A DNA stretch of 64,000 bases, taken from assembly GCF_000308755.1 (NCBI RefSeq), contig NZ_BAGF01000075.1, positions 124,001 through 188,000 on the forward strand, read 5' to 3'. The position numbers and the translations under genes were made by a program. Within the stretch, counting starts at the first letter, position 1, and each line of letters opens with the position of its first letter. Shown here in pieces: positions 33,255-42,126 of the stretch. Under the pieces are notes generated by a model. That model searched no databases. It was not told the DNA's origin and was given only the letters and a program-made list of their open reading frames with translations. This DNA is from Nocardia pneumoniae NBRC 100136. Lineage in GTDB: Bacteria > Actinomycetota > Actinomycetes > Mycobacteriales > Mycobacteriaceae.

Positions 33255-34002
33255 CGAGCGTCTCCCTCCGTCACGCCGCAGGCTTTTCCCGACGTGCGCG
33301 ATATAGGGGTCCCTCGATCCTCCTCCGACTGATCCGAACCGGATCCCCACAGTTCAGCGCAGGGTTCGACACCCGCAGAGTCCGCGATCACATGCCCTCC
33401 GATATCCGCGAACGGGACTGCCGTATCCCGCTGTCCCGCTATACCGCGCGGGGTGCAGCCGCACCGCCACGCGTTCTCACATCTGTACACCCGCACTATG
33501 CGAGCTGCAATGTGAAAACCCGTGCGGTGCAGCGGGTTTCCGTCGATCGCAAATCTCTGGCTAATTTTTGGCCGTTTGGTTTCCGCGACAAATAAGAATG
33601 GAGCGCAGACCGCGAGGCGACAAGCACTGTCTCAGACGATTTGACAGCGCATCCGAGGGGGTGGCGAAAGCATCATCTGTTACCGTGCGCCACAGAAATA
33701 TTGCCATTGTGGAAAATTTGCTGTTCATACCCCATTCATTGGGTGGGCAGGTATCAATCAATACCGACCAATAGGTACTTTCTGCTTTAATTCTTCCCTA
33801 GCGCACTCCACCGAGAATGTGAAGTCACGTAACCGGCTCTTCACGCATGCGCTGAGGCCGGCAATCCGATCGGATGACCAGCTAACTTCTCGGGTCGCGG
33901 GCATATGTGACGGCTTTCATTACCGGCAAGCAGTATGCGGAATTGCTGTGACTGGCCACAACCATGCATCGGGTCTCGCGCCGACGCACAACCGAGCATC
34001 AT
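33255..34002. other. 748-bp control region upstream of the lipid operon
   Basis: No credible gene is seen. The part from about 33540 to 33800 is much richer in A/T than anything around it and probably contains the operon promoter on the minus strand. An inverted repeat GGTATCAATCAATACC lies at 33750-33765, within 15 bases of ACCAATAGGT. A 68-codon plus-strand open frame across 33568-33774 has no ribosome site and unlikely composition. Confidence 0.45.
33750..33765. promoter_or_regulatory. Inverted repeat in the AT-rich operon control region
   Basis: GGTAT and ATACC flank a 6-base centre (CAATCA), within the AT-rich stretch 500 bases upstream of the first ACP gene. It could be a regulator site. 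No adjacent regulator gene other than the MocR at 34415 is present. Confidence 0.3.
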
Positions 34003-34359
34003 TCAGTTCCCGTACTGCTTGGTCTCGGGCCGTTCGATGAGCAGGACGTGGGCGCGAGTCTCCGCGACGGGGCGGTGCCGAACTCCTTTGGGGACGACGA
34101 AGACGTCTCCGGCTGAGAGGCTGACGGGTGCGCGGCCTTCGAGTTCGATGCGGAAAGCGCCGTCCCAGCACAGGAACAGTTCGTCCTCGTCGTGGTGGTG
34201 CCAAGGGAACTCGCCCTCGAGCCGGGCGGCGCGGACCACGGTGTCGTTGACCCGCGCGACATCGCGTTGCTGGAAAGGCCCCGGCAGCGCGGCGATGGTG
34301 CCGGGGATCGAAACGGTCAGGCGCTCGGAGATGGCTGCTTCTTCGCTCATGGGAGCCAT
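34003..34359 (-). CDS. Small cupin-domain protein, 118 aa
   Basis: A single cupin: EFPWHHHDEDELFLCWDGAFRIE (HHH...E metal-binding motif 1) and GDVFVVPKGVRHRPV (motif 2 with G...P...H). The protein is about one barrel long and ends after LLIERPETKQYGN. Start choice is uncertain between ATG 34359 and ATG 34350; neither has a clear Shine-Dalgarno, so the transcript may be leaderless. It is divergent from a MocR-type regulator with direct repeats between, which suggests regulation by that protein. Substrate unknown; possibly a metal-dependent isomerase or oxygenase. Confidence 0.82.
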   Translation of the reverse strand: MAPMSEEAAISERLTVSIPGTIAALPGPFQQRDVARVNDTVVRAARLEGEFPWHHHDEDELFLCWDGAFRIELEGRAPVSLSAGDVFVVPKGVRHRPVAETRAHVLLIERPETKQYGN

Positions 34360-34387
34360 GGTGGTCGGCGCGGGATGGTGGACCCAG

Positions 34388-34426
34388 ATCCAATACGGCA
34401 AAATTGGTTTGCTGATGGATCCAATT
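34388..34426. promoter_or_regulatory. MocR-type direct repeats
   Basis: ATCCAATA (34388-34395) and ATCCAATT (34419-34426) are 31 bp apart, and an inverted half ATTGG lies at 34403-34407. MocR/PdxR proteins typically bind spaced direct repeats with an inverted copy. The second repeat overlaps the MocR start region (ATG 34415). Confidence 0.5.
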
Positions 34427-35833
34427 GAGGTATTGCATCGTCTCGGTCGGTGGTCGACGGGGCGAGGTCCGTTGTATCTGCTGCTCGCGGCACGGCTTCG
34501 GCAGTTGATCGATGCGGGCGAACTCCCGCCGGGAACCGGGCTGCCGCCGGATCGGGTCTTCGCGCGCAGTCTCTCCGTCGGACGCAGCACGGTGGTCGCC
34601 GCCTACGGGCTGTTGGAGGGCGAAGGGCGAATCGTGCGGCGCCAAGGCAGCGGCACTCGCGTCGCGGGTGCGCCGACGGCGGCGCCGAAGACCACCAGCG
34701 CGCCCATGTTCCTGCATCTGCTGGAGCCGGACCCCCAGGTGATCTCGCTGGCTTGTGCCGCGCCCGGCGCACCACCTCCGGAGATGACCGCGGCGTTCGC
34801 CGCGATACTGCCCGAATTGGCGTCGACAACCGCTGACATCGGCTATCACCCTGCCGGTTGTTCGACACTCCGCGAGGCCATTGCCCAGCGCTACACCCGG
34901 CTGGGAGCGCCGACGCCCGCCGATCGGATTCTCGTCACCAACGGCGGTCAGCAAGCGCTTTCGCTGTTGGCTCGCGCGTTCATCACCCCCGGTGATCGCG
35001 TTCTGCTCGAGACGCCGACCTACCCGGGCGCGCTCGAGGCATTCCGCGAACAAGCGGCCGTTCTGGATGCGCTGCCGGTCGGGTTCACCGGATTCGAGGC
35101 GGCCGTTCGAGCGCACCGTCCCGCCGTCGGCTACCTGACCCCCACGTTCCAGAATCCCACCGGCACAGTCCTTCCCCGCCTGGTCCGACGCAGAATCGCC
35201 GAAGTGGCCGCTGCCGCAGGTGTCCCGCTCATCGCCGACGAAGTGCTCGCCGACCTGGGGTTCCCGGGCGAGGTGATGCCGCCGTTCGCGGTCGACTCCG
35301 ACGACGCCATCTCCATCGGATCGTTGAGCAAGAGCATGTGGGGCGGCTTGCGCATCGGCTGGATCCGCGCACCGCGCCCGGTCATCGAACGCGTGACCCG
35401 CCTGCGGGCGGTGCACGACCTCGGCGGAAACCTACCGGCCCAGCTCGCCGCCGCCCGGCTGGTTCCACAGTTGGATCTGTTGTGCGCGAACCATGCGGCA
35501 CAACGGCAGTCCTGCCACGACACGCTCCTGGGCGCGCTGGGCGCACACCTCCCCGACTGGACGGTGTCGGCTGTGCGCGGCGGCCAGACACTCTGGGTGC
35601 GACTGCCTTACGGCGACGGCAACTCGTTCGCCCAGACCGCGCTCCGCCACGGCGTCGCCGTGCTCGCAGGCAACGGTCTCGACGTGAGCGGCGGCAGCGG
35701 CGAATACATACGCCTGCACTTCCGTCACCCGGAAAGCACTCTCACCGCGGCCGTCGCGCGGCTGGCCACCGCCTGGGACGACTATCGCCCACCGGCGCGA
35801 CCGGCGACCGCACCGCCGCCGCTGGCGGTCTGA
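34415..35833 (+). CDS. MocR-type GntR/aminotransferase regulator, 472 aa
   Basis: The N-terminal GntR winged helix is at about residues 15-80 (LYLLLAARLRQLIDAGELPPGTGLPPDRVFARSLSVGRSTVVAAYGLLEGEG). The rest is a fold-type I aminotransferase domain: VTNGGQQALSLLARAF, TPTFQNPTGTVLP, ADEVLADLGF and SIGSLSKSMWGGLRIGW, with PLP lysine about 306. MocR proteins sense PLP or an amino compound rather than catalyse. It is divergent from a cupin gene. Its 3' end overlaps the convergent oxidoreductase by 52 bp. Confidence 0.9.
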   Translation: MDPIEVLHRLGRWSTGRGPLYLLLAARLRQLIDAGELPPGTGLPPDRVFARSLSVGRSTVVAAYGLLEGEGRIVRRQGSGTRVAGAPTAAPKTTSAPMFLHLLEPDPQVISLACAAPGAPPPEMTAAFAAILPELASTTADIGYHPAGCSTLREAIAQRYTRLGAPTPADRILVTNGGQQALSLLARAFITPGDRVLLETPTYPGALEAFREQAAVLDALPVGFTGFEAAVRAHRPAVGYLTPTFQNPTGTVLPRLVRRRIAEVAAAAGVPLIADEVLADLGFPGEVMPPFAVDSDDAISIGSLSKSMWGGLRIGWIRAPRPVIERVTRLRAVHDLGGNLPAQLAAARLVPQLDLLCANHAAQRQSCHDTLLGALGAHLPDWTVSAVRGGQTLWVRLPYGDGNSFAQTALRHGVAVLAGNGLDVSGGSGEYIRLHFRHPESTLTAAVARLATAWDDYRPPARPATAPPPLAV

Positions 35834-37053
35834 TCCGATGACATGGGTGTTTCGGTGCCCGACAGCGTCAACGGGATCGGCGCACCGGTTCTATCGGGGC
35901 GATAGACGCAGCGCGTGCGGGTGTAGATCGTCGGCATGCATTCGTTGCAGTGGACGCAGGCCGACTGGGTTCCGGCGTCGGATCGAATGCGGTGCAGGAG
36001 GTTCGGCTCCCGCAGCAGCGCTCTGGCCATCGCGACGAAGTCGAATCCCTCGGTCATCGCCTGCCGCATGGTGTGCAGGTTCGTGATGCCGCCCAACAGG
36101 ATCAGTGGCATCGACAGCTCCCGGCGGAAGTGGCGCGCCCGCTCGAGCAGATACCCGTCCTGATAGGGGTATTCCTTCAGGAAAGCCCGGCCGACCAGGC
36201 GGAAACCCCAGCGCGCCGGTAGCGGAAGGACATTGGCGAACTCCCTCCGCGGCGCCTGGCCGTGGAACAGCAACATCGGGTTGAGCAGTGAACTTCCAGC
36301 GGTAAGCTCCAGCGCGTCGAGCGTGCCGTCCGCCTCCAACGACGCCGCCACTTGCAGCGACTCCGGCACCGTCAGTCCGCCCGGCACGCCGTCTTCCATG
36401 TTGAGCTTCGCGATCACCGCGAGCCGGCCACCCACGGCTTCCCGTACCGCCCAGGCGATTTCACGCGCCAGCCGGGCGCGGTTGGCGGTGGAACCGCCGT
36501 ACCCGTCGGTGCGCCGGTTCAATCTCGGGCTCAGGAACGAGCTCACCAGGTAGTTGTGCCCGAAATGGATTTCCACCGCGTCGAAGCCCGCTTGCTCGGC
36601 CAGTGTCGCCGCGTTCGCGTGCGCGGCGATAACCTCGCGAATCTCCGCTTCGTCGGGCACCTTCATGAAGCGCATCGTGAGGGGGCTGATCATCCGGCTG
36701 GGAGCGAGCGCGGGAAAGCCGTTGGATCTCGCGTTGGCCACCGGTCCGGCATGCCCGATCTGCGCGCTCGCCGCCGCGCCCTCGGCATGGACGGCGTCGG
36801 TCAACTCGCGCAATCCCGGCACCGCCTCCGGGCGCATCCAGATCTGGTGCCGGTCGGTTCGGCCACCCGGCGCGACCGCGCAGTAGGCGACCGTCGTCAT
36901 TCCGACGCCACCCGCCGCGGTCTCTCGGTGGAACTCGATCAGATCGTCGGTGACCAGTGCGTCAGGGGTACGGCCCTCGAATGTCGCCGCCTTGATCACC
37001 CTGTTGCGCAACGTGATCGGGCCCAGTTCGGCCGGTGCGAAGACCTCGTTCAT
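35782..37053 (-). CDS. NADH:flavin oxidoreductase (Old Yellow Enzyme family), 423 aa
   Basis: An FMN-dependent TIM barrel: MNEVFAPAELGPITLRNRVIKAATFEG at the start, QIGHAGP, the substrate-binding HFGHNYLVSSFLSP (His/Asn-type pair), GGSTANRARLAREI and LLGGITNLHTMRQAM. Near the C-terminus CVHCNECMPTIYTRTRC resembles the Cys cluster region of the dienoyl-CoA-reductase branch, although the extra FAD domain of that branch is absent. It probably reduces an activated alkene or a nitro compound. Coupled by ATGA to a TetR gene. It overlaps the MocR 3' end by 52 bp (convergent). Confidence 0.88.
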   Translation of the reverse strand: MNEVFAPAELGPITLRNRVIKAATFEGRTPDALVTDDLIEFHRETAAGGVGMTTVAYCAVAPGGRTDRHQIWMRPEAVPGLRELTDAVHAEGAAASAQIGHAGPVANARSNGFPALAPSRMISPLTMRFMKVPDEAEIREVIAAHANAATLAEQAGFDAVEIHFGHNYLVSSFLSPRLNRRTDGYGGSTANRARLAREIAWAVREAVGGRLAVIAKLNMEDGVPGGLTVPESLQVAASLEADGTLDALELTAGSSLLNPMLLFHGQAPRREFANVLPLPARWGFRLVGRAFLKEYPYQDGYLLERARHFRRELSMPLILLGGITNLHTMRQAMTEGFDFVAMARALLREPNLLHRIRSDAGTQSACVHCNECMPTIYTRTRCVYRPDRTGAPIPLTLSGTETPMSSDQTASGGGAVAGRAGGR

Positions 37054-37634
37054 TTCCGCTCTCCCTTGCCTGCGGTCAGCCCGGCGACGACGAAGTCACG
37101 CAAGGTGGTCACCGCCTCGTCCGACATCTCCCGCTCGTTGGTCCCAGCGCCGCCGAATCGCGTGATGATCAGGTCGAACGCCAACATCCAGCGGCGTCGG
37201 CTCTCCTGTTCGCCGACCTCTGGTAGCAGGCCGACCCACGAGTCCATCCGGAACCACGGCTGACGCCACTGCGTCACCTGCCGTCCCAGGACGAACTGGG
37301 CCAGCAAACGCAGATGCAACCGGCCCACCGGATCGGCGGCCAACTCGACGAAGGGCTCGATGACGGCGTCGACGACCTCGGCGACCGAGCCGTGCTCGGC
37401 GGTCACGGCCGACAACCGAGTCGCCCACCGCGGCCCCAACCGGTCCTCGAGCAACGCCGCGACCAGGGCGTCCTTCGACCCGAAGTGGTAGTGCACCGCG
37501 GCCGGATTCGCCCCGGCCTCGGCGCAGATGCTGCGCACCGACACGTCGTCGTATCGGCCGGTCAGCAACAGTCGTTCGGCGGCGGCGAGGAGCCGTTCGC
37601 GCGTGCTCGCCGATGTGGCGACCTGGTCGGTCAT
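37050..37634 (-). CDS. TetR-family regulator, 194 aa
   Basis: I use the ATG at 37634; the in-frame ATG at 37673 is inside a palindrome. The HTH is STRERLLAAAERLLLTGRYDDVSVRSICAEAGANPAAVHYHFGSKDALV, a CerR-type TetR pattern. A C-terminal helical domain follows (LHLRLLAQFVLGRQ). It is the first gene of a two-gene operon with the Old Yellow Enzyme homologue and probably autoregulates through the palindrome at 37665-37681. Confidence 0.88.
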   Translation of the reverse strand: MTDQVATSASTRERLLAAAERLLLTGRYDDVSVRSICAEAGANPAAVHYHFGSKDALVAALLEDRLGPRWATRLSAVTAEHGSVAEVVDAVIEPFVELAADPVGRLHLRLLAQFVLGRQVTQWRQPWFRMDSWVGLLPEVGEQESRRRWMLAFDLIITRFGGAGTNEREMSDEAVTTLRDFVVAGLTAGKGERK

Positions 37635-37664
37635 GTCTCTAGTGAAGCACTTTTCAAACAACGT

Positions 37665-37681
37665 TTCAATCATTGATTGAA
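37665..37681. promoter_or_regulatory. 17-bp palindromic TetR operator
   Basis: TTCAATCA-T-TGATTGAA is perfectly symmetric and lies 31 bases upstream of the TetR start. A related half site TTTTCAAAC is at 37651-37659. It is the probable TetR binding site and may also affect the divergent marR promoter. Confidence 0.7.
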
Positions 37682-37717
37682 CGAAGGCATTTCCATAGAT
37701 TATGAATATAAAAATGC

Positions 37718-37731
37718 TATGCTTCGAGCAT
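37718..37731 (+). promoter_or_regulatory. marR -10 box and palindrome on the start codon
   Basis: TATGCT at 37718-37723 is 6 bases before the ATG at 37730, so translation is probably leaderless. The palindrome ATGCT-TCG-AGCAT (37719-37731) overlaps both the -10 box and the ATG and is a plausible autoregulatory MarR site. Confidence 0.5.
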
Positions 37732-38188
37732 GAGTCGTCAAGACGCCGCTCCTGGCGCGTCCGCCGCCATCGGGGCAGCCCTCTACGGCCTGGCCACCAG
37801 GGCCGCGAGACGCCTGCCCCGGGACATGAGCCTGACGTCCGCCGCCACCCTGGCCACCCTGGACCGGACCGGCCCGCGGCGCATCACCGATCTGGCCGCG
37901 GTCGAGGGCGTCACCCAGCCCGCGATGACCGCCCTGGTCCGGGTGATGGAGGAGTCCGGCCTGGTCGAGCGGCGGGGCGACGCGTCCGACAAGCGGGTCA
38001 CGCTGGTGTGCCTGACCGAGGCCGGCGCCTCCTATGTGCGGACGCGGCGCCAGGCGGGCGTCCACGCGTTCGAGCGGTTGATCAGCGAGCTCACCGGCGA
38101 CGAGGTCGAGGCGCTGGTGGCGGCCCTTCCGGCGCTGAAGCATCTGGCAGAGCTCGAAAGCCAGGACCGCGATGGGCCGAAGCAGTGA
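37730..38188 (+). CDS. MarR-family regulator, 152 aa
   Basis: A winged helix: RITDLAAVEGVTQPAMTALVRVMEESGLVERRGDASDKRVTLVCLTEAG contains the recognition helix and the D-x-R wing that define MarR proteins. It overlaps the downstream MFS transporter by 4 bases (GTGA), so it very probably represses this efflux operon and is released by the exported drug. Confidence 0.92.
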   Translation: MSRQDAAPGASAAIGAALYGLATRAARRLPRDMSLTSAATLATLDRTGPRRITDLAAVEGVTQPAMTALVRVMEESGLVERRGDASDKRVTLVCLTEAGASYVRTRRQAGVHAFERLISELTGDEVEALVAALPALKHLAELESQDRDGPKQ

Positions 38189-39618
38189 CCGGGCAGCCGG
38201 TCGGCGGGGTCGCGGTGAAGGCGTTCCCGGTGGCGCGTTCCGAAGCGCGGCTGCTGGTCCCCGCCCTGATGTTCATCGCTCTGGTCGTGGCGGCGGTCGG
38301 CAGCCTCGGGGCGCCGCTCATCACCAGCGTGGCGACCTCGTTCCACGTCTCGCTCGGCAGCGCGCAGTGGACGCTGACCGTCGCGCTGCTCAGCGGCGCC
38401 GTTGCCACGCCGGTCCTGGGCCGGCTCGGAGCCGGCCCGCACCGGCGGGCCACGATCCTCGCCACCCTGGCGGTCGTCGTCGCCGGCAGCGCGCTCACCG
38501 TGCTGCCGCTGCCGTTCGCGTCGCTGCTGGCCGGCAGGGCGGCCCAGGGCGTCGGGCTCGGGCTGACGGCGCTGATGATGGGCGTGGCCCGGGACCACCT
38601 CCCCGAGGAGCGCAGCGCGGCCGTGATCGCCCTGATCTCGGTGGTCTCGATCATCGGGGCCGGCGTCGGCTACCCGCTGGCCGCACTGCTCGCCGAGCTC
38701 GGCGGGGTACGGGCCGCCTACGGCCTCGGCCTGGTCGTCACCGCCGCCGCCCTCCTGACCGCGTGGCGCTCCATGCCCGAGGCCCCCGAAGGCCGCGCCG
38801 CCCACGTGGACGTGGCAGGCGCGGTCGTCCTGGCCGCTGCGCTGCTCCTGGTGCTGTTCCTCGCCGGCGAACGGAATCTGTGGAGCCGGCACCTCGCCGT
38901 GGCGGCGGGTCTCGCCGTCGTCGCGGTGGTGCTGCTCTGCGTCTGGGCCGTCATGGAGCTGCGCAGCACGACGCCCCTGGTCGATGTGCGGGCGGTGCGG
39001 CACCCGGCGGTCGCCGGGGCGAACCTCGCCATGTTCGTCGGCGGGATCGGCATGTACCTCCTGCTCACGCTCATCACCCGGTACGCGCAGACGCCGCACG
39101 GCGCCGGCTACGGCTTCGGGCTGACCACCTTCGTCGCCGGGCTGGTCCTCATCCCGTTCTCGGTGCTGGGCTTCGTCGCCGGCAAGCTCACGCCGCGGGT
39201 CCGGACGCGGATCGCCGACCCCCTGCTCCTGGCCGGCAGCGCCGCCATCGTCGGCGGCGGGTTCGCCCTGTTCGCGGCGGCCCGGTCGGACCTGGCCGAA
39301 CTGTTCGCGGCGATGGGCGTGCTCGGCTTCGGCGTCGGCGGCTTCTCGGCCGCGATGCCCGGCGTCATCCTGGCCGTCACCCCCAAGAGCGAGACGTCGA
39401 GCGCCATGAGCTTCAACTACGTCGTCCGCAGCGTCGGGTACTCGCTGGGCAGCGCCATCGGCGGTCTGGTCCTGGCCGCGGGCACCGGCCCCGGCCGCCT
39501 CTTCCCGAGCGACGACGCCTACACCACGGCAGCGCTGGTCGGCGTCGCCGCGATGGCGATCACGACGATGACCAGCCTCGCCCTCGCCCGCCGACGCTCG
39601 TCGAAGACCAACCCGTAA
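38185..39618 (+). CDS. MFS drug-efflux transporter, 477 aa
   Basis: A DHA2-like major facilitator. It has about 14 hydrophobic segments beginning with LLVPALMFIALVVAAVGSLGAPLI; motif A is in GRLGAGPHRRATIL, and motif C-like GAGVGYPLAALL. It probably exports drugs by proton antiport in the inner membrane. The GTG start overlaps the MarR stop. The GC content and the near-exclusive C/G third positions are somewhat more extreme here than in the neighbours. Confidence 0.9.
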   Translation: MTGQPVGGVAVKAFPVARSEARLLVPALMFIALVVAAVGSLGAPLITSVATSFHVSLGSAQWTLTVALLSGAVATPVLGRLGAGPHRRATILATLAVVVAGSALTVLPLPFASLLAGRAAQGVGLGLTALMMGVARDHLPEERSAAVIALISVVSIIGAGVGYPLAALLAELGGVRAAYGLGLVVTAAALLTAWRSMPEAPEGRAAHVDVAGAVVLAAALLLVLFLAGERNLWSRHLAVAAGLAVVAVVLLCVWAVMELRSTTPLVDVRAVRHPAVAGANLAMFVGGIGMYLLLTLITRYAQTPHGAGYGFGLTTFVAGLVLIPFSVLGFVAGKLTPRVRTRIADPLLLAGSAAIVGGGFALFAAARSDLAELFAAMGVLGFGVGGFSAAMPGVILAVTPKSETSSAMSFNYVVRSVGYSLGSAIGGLVLAAGTGPGRLFPSDDAYTTAALVGVAAMAITTMTSLALARRRSSKTNP

Positions 39619-39651
39619 GTCAGATGCACTCATTCCAACACTGGAGGTTCC

Positions 39652-39948
39652 ATGCCCAAGGGCTACTGGGTCAGCGTCTACCCCACCATCGAGGACCCCG
39701 AGAGGCTTGATGTCTACAACGAACTGGCAGGTCTAGCCGTCGCGGCCGCGGGCGGGCGGGTGCTCGCCAGCATCGGCAGCCGGGTCGACGCACACGAAGC
39801 CGGAATCGCCGAGCGCGTCGTCCTGATCGAGTTCGACAGCTTCGAACAGGCGGTCGCCGCACGCGCGAGCGCGGCCTACCAGAAGGCGCTGGCCGAACTC
39901 CCCGACGGCTTCGAGCGTGACTTCCGCATCGTCGAAGGCCTCGACTGA
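39652..39948 (+). CDS. DUF1330 family protein, 98 aa
   Basis: Matches the DUF1330 ferredoxin-like fold: KGYWVSVYPTIEDPERLDVYNELAG, then GGRVLASIGSRVDAHE, then ERVVLIEFDSFEQAVAARASAAYQKAL, which is the family signature. GGAGG lies 6 bases before the ATG. It follows the MFS gene by 33 bases and may be part of that operon. Function unknown; stress-protein-like monomers or dimers. Confidence 0.88.
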   Translation: MPKGYWVSVYPTIEDPERLDVYNELAGLAVAAAGGRVLASIGSRVDAHEAGIAERVVLIEFDSFEQAVAARASAAYQKALAELPDGFERDFRIVEGLD

Positions 39949-40122
39949 CCGAGGTCCAGTCGGATCTTCACTGAAGGACTCTGTCGGGAATCTCGAGGAC
40001 GGGCAGTTGACGTCCTGGAAACCGTGTACCGGGATGCCGGCACCGCCCGGCTCTTGCCCAGGCCGATCCGCCGCCGTGCCCACGGGCCGGTGTTCGTGAC
40101 CCACGACCCCCCATAGCTGGAC

Positions 40123-40773
40123 TCAGCGCGCTCGGACGCCGAGGACCGCGAGTTGAACTCGGTTGGATGCGCCGGTTTTGGTCATCAGGTTGGTGATGTG
40201 GGTTTTCACGGTGGTGACGCCGAGATGCAGGCGCTCGGCGATCTCCGCGTTGCCGAGGCCATCGGCGACGAGTGCGAGTACTTCGGTCTCCCGGGGAGTC
40301 AGTCCCCGCGGCGCGCGCTGGTCCGGACGCTCGGGTGTGGTCGGCCGGTGCTGCGCCAGGGCGGAATCGACGACGCGGCGCAGGACATCGGGTGAGAACG
40401 GGTGGTCACCGGCGGCGGCGCGGTGGATGCCGTGCAGCAGTTCCGCCGGTGCGGCGTCTTTGACCAGGAACCCGCAGGCGCCCGCGGCCAGGGCCGGATA
40501 AAGGTGATCGTCGTCGTCGAAGGTGGTCAACGCGAGGACCCTCGTGGCGGGCCGGGCCGCGAGAATGGTCGCGGTGGCACGGATTCCGTCCATCCCCGGC
40601 ATGCGCAGGTCCATCAAGACGACGTCGGGACAGAGCTGTTCGGCGAGGCGCACGGCGTCCGCGCCCGCGGCTGCCTCCCCCACCACCTCGAGTTCGGCGT
40701 CGGTCTGACAGAGCATGCGCAAACCGGCGCGAACCAGCTGCTGGTCGTCGACGAGCAGGACCCGAACCGTCAC
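40123..40773 (-). CDS. NarL/LuxR-type response regulator, 216 aa
   Basis: Receiver domain: VRVLLVDDQQLVRAGLRML (acidic pair Asp9, Asp10), phosphorylation site VVLMDLRMPG (Asp55), and conserved Thr and Lys in LALTTF and FLVKDAAP. The LuxR HTH at the C-terminus reads LTPRETEVLALVADGLGNAEIAERLHLGVTTVKTHITNLMTKTGASNR. The GTG start overlaps the histidine kinase stop (GTGA). It forms a two-component system with the upstream kinase; target genes unknown, possibly the divergent SDR. Confidence 0.93.
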   Translation of the reverse strand: MTVRVLLVDDQQLVRAGLRMLCQTDAELEVVGEAAAGADAVRLAEQLCPDVVLMDLRMPGMDGIRATATILAARPATRVLALTTFDDDDHLYPALAAGACGFLVKDAAPAELLHGIHRAAAGDHPFSPDVLRRVVDSALAQHRPTTPERPDQRAPRGLTPRETEVLALVADGLGNAEIAERLHLGVTTVKTHITNLMTKTGASNRVQLAVLGVRAR

Positions 40774-41996
40774 GAAACCACTCCGTCCCGCAGGGGCAGG
40801 CACGCGGTGACCAGCCAGCCAGGACCGGATGGCCCCGCGGTCAGCTCGCCGCCCAGCAGCTCCACGCGCTCGCGCAGCCCGATCAGGCCGAGGCCGTGAT
40901 CGCTCGGCACTCGACGGTTCTCGTCGCGTCGAGCGGTCGACTTCGGCCGTGCAGGCGCGGAACCGGCACGGAACCCGCTGTCGCACAAGGAGAAATGAAC
41001 CGCCTCGGCGGCGCGCACGGTGACGGTCAGCGTGGCTGACGTACCCGGCCCGGCGTGCTCGACGATGTTCGCGATCCCCTCTTGGGTCAGCCGCAGCAGG
41101 GTCAGCGCGAGCACCGCGTCGACCGCGGTGATCTCGTCGTCCACCGTGGCGGTCACCGTGACATCCAGCTGGCGGGCGCGAGTCACGACCGCGTCGAGCG
41201 CGGCGGGAAGGTCCGCCGGTGCGATGAAGGATTCGCCCGCCATCGCGGGGTCGCGCAGGATGGCGACGAGCCTGCGCAGATCGGCGAGCGTTTCCTTGCC
41301 GCTGGCGTGGATGTCGTCGAGCACTTCCAGCGCGACGGGCGGCGCGTCGGTCAACGCGTGCCTGGCCACGCCGACCCGCAGCACCGTCGAGGACACGTGG
41401 TGGGCGATCAGATCGTGCAGCTCCCTGGCGATAGCGGTGCGTTCCAGCGCCCGCGCCGCCGCCACTTCGCTGTCCCGCCGTCGCGCGAGTTCGCGGGCCT
41501 CGTGTTCGGCGCGCTCCGTACTTTCGCGCGCCGCGCGCAGCAGGCCGCCGATCAGCAGTGGAGCCCCTGCCATGACCACCGCCCGGTAGCCGTTCGCGGC
41601 GAGATCGCCGGTCGGATGCAGCACATAGGCGGTGGCTACCGCGCCCGCGGCGGCCAGCGGAGGCCACCCGCCTCGACGCGCCGACAGTTCGGCCAGCGTG
41701 ACGGCCGCCGCGACTTTGGGCACCACCGGGCCGGTGTCGCCGAACTCGAATCCGAGCAACAACAGACCGGCCACCACGAGTGCGGTCACGAACGGTCGGC
41801 GCACCCCCATGGCAGCGACGACGATGGCAGCCATCGCGATCGTCCAGTCCACCGTGCTCGCGCCGTCGACCAAGAAGAGCAGGCACCCGACGGCGGGCAC
41901 CGCCAGAAGGAGCAGCCGCACCGGAACGAACCGCACGTCGAGCCAAGACTCGACGCCACGGGACACACCAGTAGCTTTCCACACGCCGACCATCAT
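40770..41996 (-). CDS. Sensor histidine kinase (HisKA_3/NarX type), 408 aa
   Basis: Five or six N-terminal membrane segments (VRLLLLAVPAVGCLLFLV, ALVVAGLLLLGFEF and so on) with little extracytoplasmic sequence. A dimerisation/phospho-acceptor helix follows, with ERTAIARELHDLIAHHVS (His in ELHD), and an ATPase domain ending DHGLGLIGLRERVELLGGEL. This is the common actinobacterial 'DesK-like' layout that senses membrane or cell-wall state. No strong ribosome site is visible; ATG 41996 and 41993 are equally possible. It is divergent from a Tat-signal SDR. Confidence 0.88.
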   Translation of the reverse strand: MMVGVWKATGVSRGVESWLDVRFVPVRLLLLAVPAVGCLLFLVDGASTVDWTIAMAAIVVAAMGVRRPFVTALVVAGLLLLGFEFGDTGPVVPKVAAAVTLAELSARRGGWPPLAAAGAVATAYVLHPTGDLAANGYRAVVMAGAPLLIGGLLRAARESTERAEHEARELARRRDSEVAAARALERTAIARELHDLIAHHVSSTVLRVGVARHALTDAPPVALEVLDDIHASGKETLADLRRLVAILRDPAMAGESFIAPADLPAALDAVVTRARQLDVTVTATVDDEITAVDAVLALTLLRLTQEGIANIVEHAGPGTSATLTVTVRAAEAVHFSLCDSGFRAGSAPARPKSTARRDENRRVPSDHGLGLIGLRERVELLGGELTAGPSGPGWLVTACLPLRDGVVS

Positions 41997-42126
41997 GCCG
42001 GGCGGCCGGGGCAACGCGGTTCCTCCGTGGGGAGGAGACACCTCACGAGCGCGGGTCCTCCGAGCGGCCGGAATCTCGGGCTCGATGGCGGATTCGCGGC
42101 AACGGCGACCTCGCGACAGTGGTGCC

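Noticed and set aside
33568..33774. 68-codon plus-strand frame in the operon control region
   Set aside because: No ribosome site and an improbable composition, and it lies in AT-rich DNA where stops are expected but happen to be absent.
38032..39633. 533-codon minus-strand frame opposite the MFS transporter
   Set aside because: Composition is dominated by Arg, Asp, Gly, Gln and His with no hydrophobic core, a typical shadow of a membrane-protein gene.
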